Assembly (NCBI GenBank): GCA_964507795.1
Contig: CAZDQV010000022.1
Location: 1 to 24,197, forward strand
Direction: 5' to 3'
DNA length: 24,197 nt
Origin: UMGS973 sp964507795
GTDB lineage: Bacteria > Bacillota > Clostridia > Peptostreptococcales > Anaerovoracaceae
The position numbers and the translations under genes are program-made. The stretch's first letter is position 1, and each line of letters starts with the position of its first letter. The notes beneath the pieces were generated by a model. It saw only the letters and a list, made by a program, of their open reading frames with translations. It did no database searches and had not been told where the DNA came from. Positions 22,414 through 24,197 of this stretch are shown here, one piece after another.

Positions 22414-23562
22414 CTATTTACCGCTTAATACTGCTCTTGAAATAACTACTTTGTGGATTTCTGAAGTACCTTCGTAAATTTCAGTAATCTTGGCATCTCT
22501 ATACATACGTTCAAGAGGATAATCCTTCATGTATCCGTATCCGCCATGGATCTGAAGTGCAAGGTTTGTTACAAAACGAGCGTTTTCTGCCGCATTCAGT
22601 TTGCACATTGCTGCTTCTTTTGTGAAAGGCTTGCCATTGTCTGCAAGATATGCAGCATAGTAAACAAGTGCCTTTGCCGCTTCAGTCTTGGTAGCCATAT
22701 CCGCAAGATACCACTGTATGCCCTGAAGGTTTGCAATTGGTTTGCCAAACTGTTCACGTTCATGAGCATATTTAACAGCAAGATCAAGAGCACCCTCTGC
22801 ACAACCCATAGCCTGAGCACCTACACCGATTCTTGCTCCGTCAAGAGCCATCATTGCAATTTTAAAGCCTTTGCCTGGCTTGCCAAGTATGTTCTTTGCA
22901 GGAACTCTGCAGTCTTCAAATATGAGTTCTGCTGTTTCGGAACCACAAAGACCCATTTTGTTTTCGATTTTACCAACCGAGAATCCAGGATAGCTGCTTT
23001 CAACTATGAATGCTGTCATTCCTCTGGTTCCCTTTGCTGGCTCTGTAAGTGCAAATATTACAAGGACACCCGCACGGCTGCCTCCTGTAATGAAGCACTT
23101 GGTACCATTGAGTATATATTCATCTGTTGCTTCATCATATACTGCTGTAGTTTTAACACCTGCAGCATCTGAACCTGCATTCGGCTCTGTCAATGCGAAA
23201 GCACCTAAAACACCTCCCTTAGTGAGCATAGGGAGATATTTTTGCTTTTGTTCTTCTGTGCCATGCGCAACTATTGCATGAGGTGCAATAAGATGAATTG
23301 AAAGGCATGCAGCTGATGTCATGCATTTCTTTGCAAATTCTGATACAGCGATAACTTTTTCAAGTGTACCGCCACCGCAGCCGCCATATTCTTTTGGAAC
23401 CCCTATTCCTGTAAATCCAACCTCAGCCATTTTGGCAAAGTTTTCTACTGGAAAAGTATGTTCTTCGTCGATTTGTGCTGCTACAGGTTCTAATTCCTGT
23501 TCAGCAAACTGAGCTGCCAGTTTTTTGAGCATGTTTTGTTCTCTGGTTAACGAAAAATCCAT
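22414..23562 (-). CDS. Acyl-CoA dehydrogenase (butyryl-CoA dehydrogenase-like)
   Basis: This 382-residue FAD flavoenzyme probably works as an enoyl-CoA reductase with EtfBA. It shows ALTEPNAGSDA (substrate/FAD loop, about 127-137), ITGGSRAG, GKGFKIAMMALDGARIG, the FAD-binding HEREQFGKPIANLQG, LQIHGGYGYMKDYPLERMYR and the terminal YEGTSEIHKVV, whose Glu364 aligns with the catalytic base of short-chain and butyryl-CoA dehydrogenases. The base in this position argues against isovaleryl- or glutaryl-CoA types. It is the first gene of the operon, with an AGAGGAG site and a long structured leader. The chain is of normal length; which acyl group it takes is unknown. Confidence 0.93.
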   Translation of the reverse strand: MDFSLTREQNMLKKLAAQFAEQELEPVAAQIDEEHTFPVENFAKMAEVGFTGIGVPKEYGGCGGGTLEKVIAVSEFAKKCMTSAACLSIHLIAPHAIVAHGTEEQKQKYLPMLTKGGVLGAFALTEPNAGSDAAGVKTTAVYDEATDEYILNGTKCFITGGSRAGVLVIFALTEPAKGTRGMTAFIVESSYPGFSVGKIENKMGLCGSETAELIFEDCRVPAKNILGKPGKGFKIAMMALDGARIGVGAQAMGCAEGALDLAVKYAHEREQFGKPIANLQGIQWYLADMATKTEAAKALVYYAAYLADNGKPFTKEAAMCKLNAAENARFVTNLALQIHGGYGYMKDYPLERMYRDAKITEIYEGTSEIHKVVISRAVLSGK

Positions 23563-23830
23563 ATTTTTCTCCTCTCTTAAATATATGTTAAAAAATTTAA
23601 AACTAAGTAAGAAAATTGTTAAAAAAATATCTTAATTTTCACAATGTTCACATATATCGTTTCCTATTAAATGATATATACCCACATTGACGAAAGTATA
23701 CTCAAGTCCTTTGATTTACACTGTTTTGGTATGCTATAAAGCTTAAGTTCCAATACCTCAGTCTGTAAAAGCACTTTACAGGCAAAGCAGAATGTAACTA
23801 GTATCGATTGTTAAAAATTTATTCGTTTCG
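23563..23830 (-). promoter_or_regulatory. Long structured leader of the acd operon
   Basis: Between the promoter and the ATG lie about 265 nt without a gene. On the minus strand there is a hairpin CTGTAAA-GTGCT-TTTACAG (23765-23783 region), and a larger stem at 23642-23689 made of CAATGT/ACATTG and ATATATC/GATATAT separated by a symmetric four-base internal loop. A run of seven T follows about 14 bases later. I cannot match it to a known riboswitch class. Confidence 0.45.
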
Positions 23831-23858
23831 ATTATACCACCTAAAAACAAAAAGTAAA
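23831..23858 (-). promoter_or_regulatory. Probable promoter of the acd-etf operon
   Basis: On the minus strand TTTACT (23853-23858) is followed after 16 nt by TATAAT (23831-23836). The -10 is perfect and the -35 weak. It starts about 265 nt before the acyl-CoA dehydrogenase ATG, leaving room for a regulatory leader. Confidence 0.55.
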
Positions 23859-23918
23859 GACATTCCGATAGTTTTCATAATGTATACATAATACCTTATA
23901 CTTATTCACACAGTTAAT

Positions 23919-23948
23919 AAAAAAATCAGCCCCCTAAAAGCTGATTTT
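23919..23948 (-). terminator. Terminator after the right-edge gene
   Basis: On the minus strand AAAATCAGC and GCTGATTTT pair as a 9-bp stem with a 9-nt loop (23922-23948), followed by a T-run. It lies 6 bases after the stop of the partial gene and separates it from the acd operon. Confidence 0.85.
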
Positions 23949-23954
23949 CATATA

Positions 23955-24197
23955 TTATTCAAGTTCTTCCTTCATTCGCGCCTCACGCTGCTCAAGTGTC
24001 ATATCCGCATCGGGCAAAGCAGCATAAAGAGGTGCATCTCCCACATGACCCGCATACGGCATAGGGAAATTAAACAGCTTGTACTGTCTCATAAGCTGCT
24101 CTGTCAGACATGTACCGTATCTTCTTGAATCCGATATTTTATTAAGATCAAGTGATACAGTAAGCGCTGTAGGACTGCTTCCCGCTTCATATATGCA
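23955..24197 (-). CDS. C-terminal part of a gene cut by the window edge
   Basis: Eighty codons plus a stop are visible, entering from the right edge. The end contains IYEAGSSPTALTVSLDLNKI, then SDSRRYGTC, RQYKLF, and ends TLEQREARMKEELE. The order AG-xxx-LTVSLDL-xxxxxxRxYGT resembles the final strand and C-terminal tail of nitrilase-superfamily carbon-nitrogen hydrolases. That similarity is weak and from memory. If correct, an amidase or ureidopropionase-like enzyme upstream of the beta-amino acid operon would fit, but the catalytic part lies outside the window. It has its own terminator. Confidence 0.6.
   Translation of the reverse strand, partial: CIYEAGSSPTALTVSLDLNKISDSRRYGTCLTEQLMRQYKLFNFPMPYAGHVGDAPLYAALPDADMTLEQREARMKEELE

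Noticed and set aside
22546..23172. Long plus-strand frame opposite the acyl-CoA dehydrogenase
   Set aside because: It is the antisense shadow of a clearly coding minus-strand gene, with no start signal and Cys-rich, non-family content.
16459..23562. Lysine fermentation locus
   Set aside because: Lysine aminomutases, Kdd, Kce and AtoDA-type transferase are not present; only a Kal-like protein is shared.
23563..23830. Known riboswitch (glycine, lysine, SAM, TPP, cobalamin)
   Set aside because: None of the conserved core sequences of these classes is visible in the leader.

Overview
The window looks like chromosomal DNA of a low-GC anaerobic Bacillota, most likely class Clostridia. The reasons are AT-rich DNA, strong AGGAGG-type ribosome binding sites, sigma-A promoters close to TTGACA-N17-TATAAT, a zinc-ribbon L32 protein, an Asp23/Gls24-recG-rsmD-coaD-tmcAL housekeeping block, an EFR1-type flavodoxin/ferredoxin protein, and a butyryl-CoA-dehydrogenase-like/EtfBA fermentation operon. 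Family and genus cannot be read from the sequence alone.

Left edge (1-605): the end of what looks like an IS200/IS605-type element, with a hairpin and an outward promoter, lies directly against a PIN-domain toxin gene that it truncates; a small possible antitoxin gene precedes the toxin. Next (639-6913) comes a minus-strand run that probably starts at one promoter (6967-6994): a D-aspartate-ligase-like ATP-grasp enzyme, an Asp/Glu racemase, a divergent MurE-like Mur ligase, a lipoprotein, two tandem EcsC paralogues and a YjjG-type HAD phosphatase, closed by a terminator at 563-605. The first three genes suggest D-Asp is made and joined to cell-wall precursors. rpmF stands alone on the plus strand at 7177-7359.

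Centre (7409-13958): a minus-strand housekeeping stretch made of Asp23/Gls24, recG, rsmD, coaD (own promoter), a coiled-coil protein, tmcAL, an unknown protein and an EFR1-type protein. Upstream lies a 914-base gene-free region (13959-14872) with 80-bp tandem repeats interrupted by a 100-N assembly gap, then four DnaA-box-like sites. A plus-strand pair follows: a MarR regulator with an inverted repeat over its promoter, and a YczE/YitT-like membrane protein carrying two C-terminal CBS domains.

Right part (16459-23562): a minus-strand catabolic operon, acyl-CoA dehydrogenase, etfB, etfA, class III CoA-transferase and a tandem hot-dog protein, with a long structured leader and a terminator. A second transcript beyond it encodes a single hot-dog protein resembling 3-aminobutyryl-CoA ammonia lyase, with two unrecognised ORFs between. 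Together these could activate a beta-amino acid (or related amine) to its CoA ester, eliminate ammonia or an amine, and reduce the enoyl-CoA through Etf: a compact reductive-deamination pathway of unknown substrate. The right edge holds the C-terminus of one more minus-strand gene, perhaps a carbon-nitrogen hydrolase.
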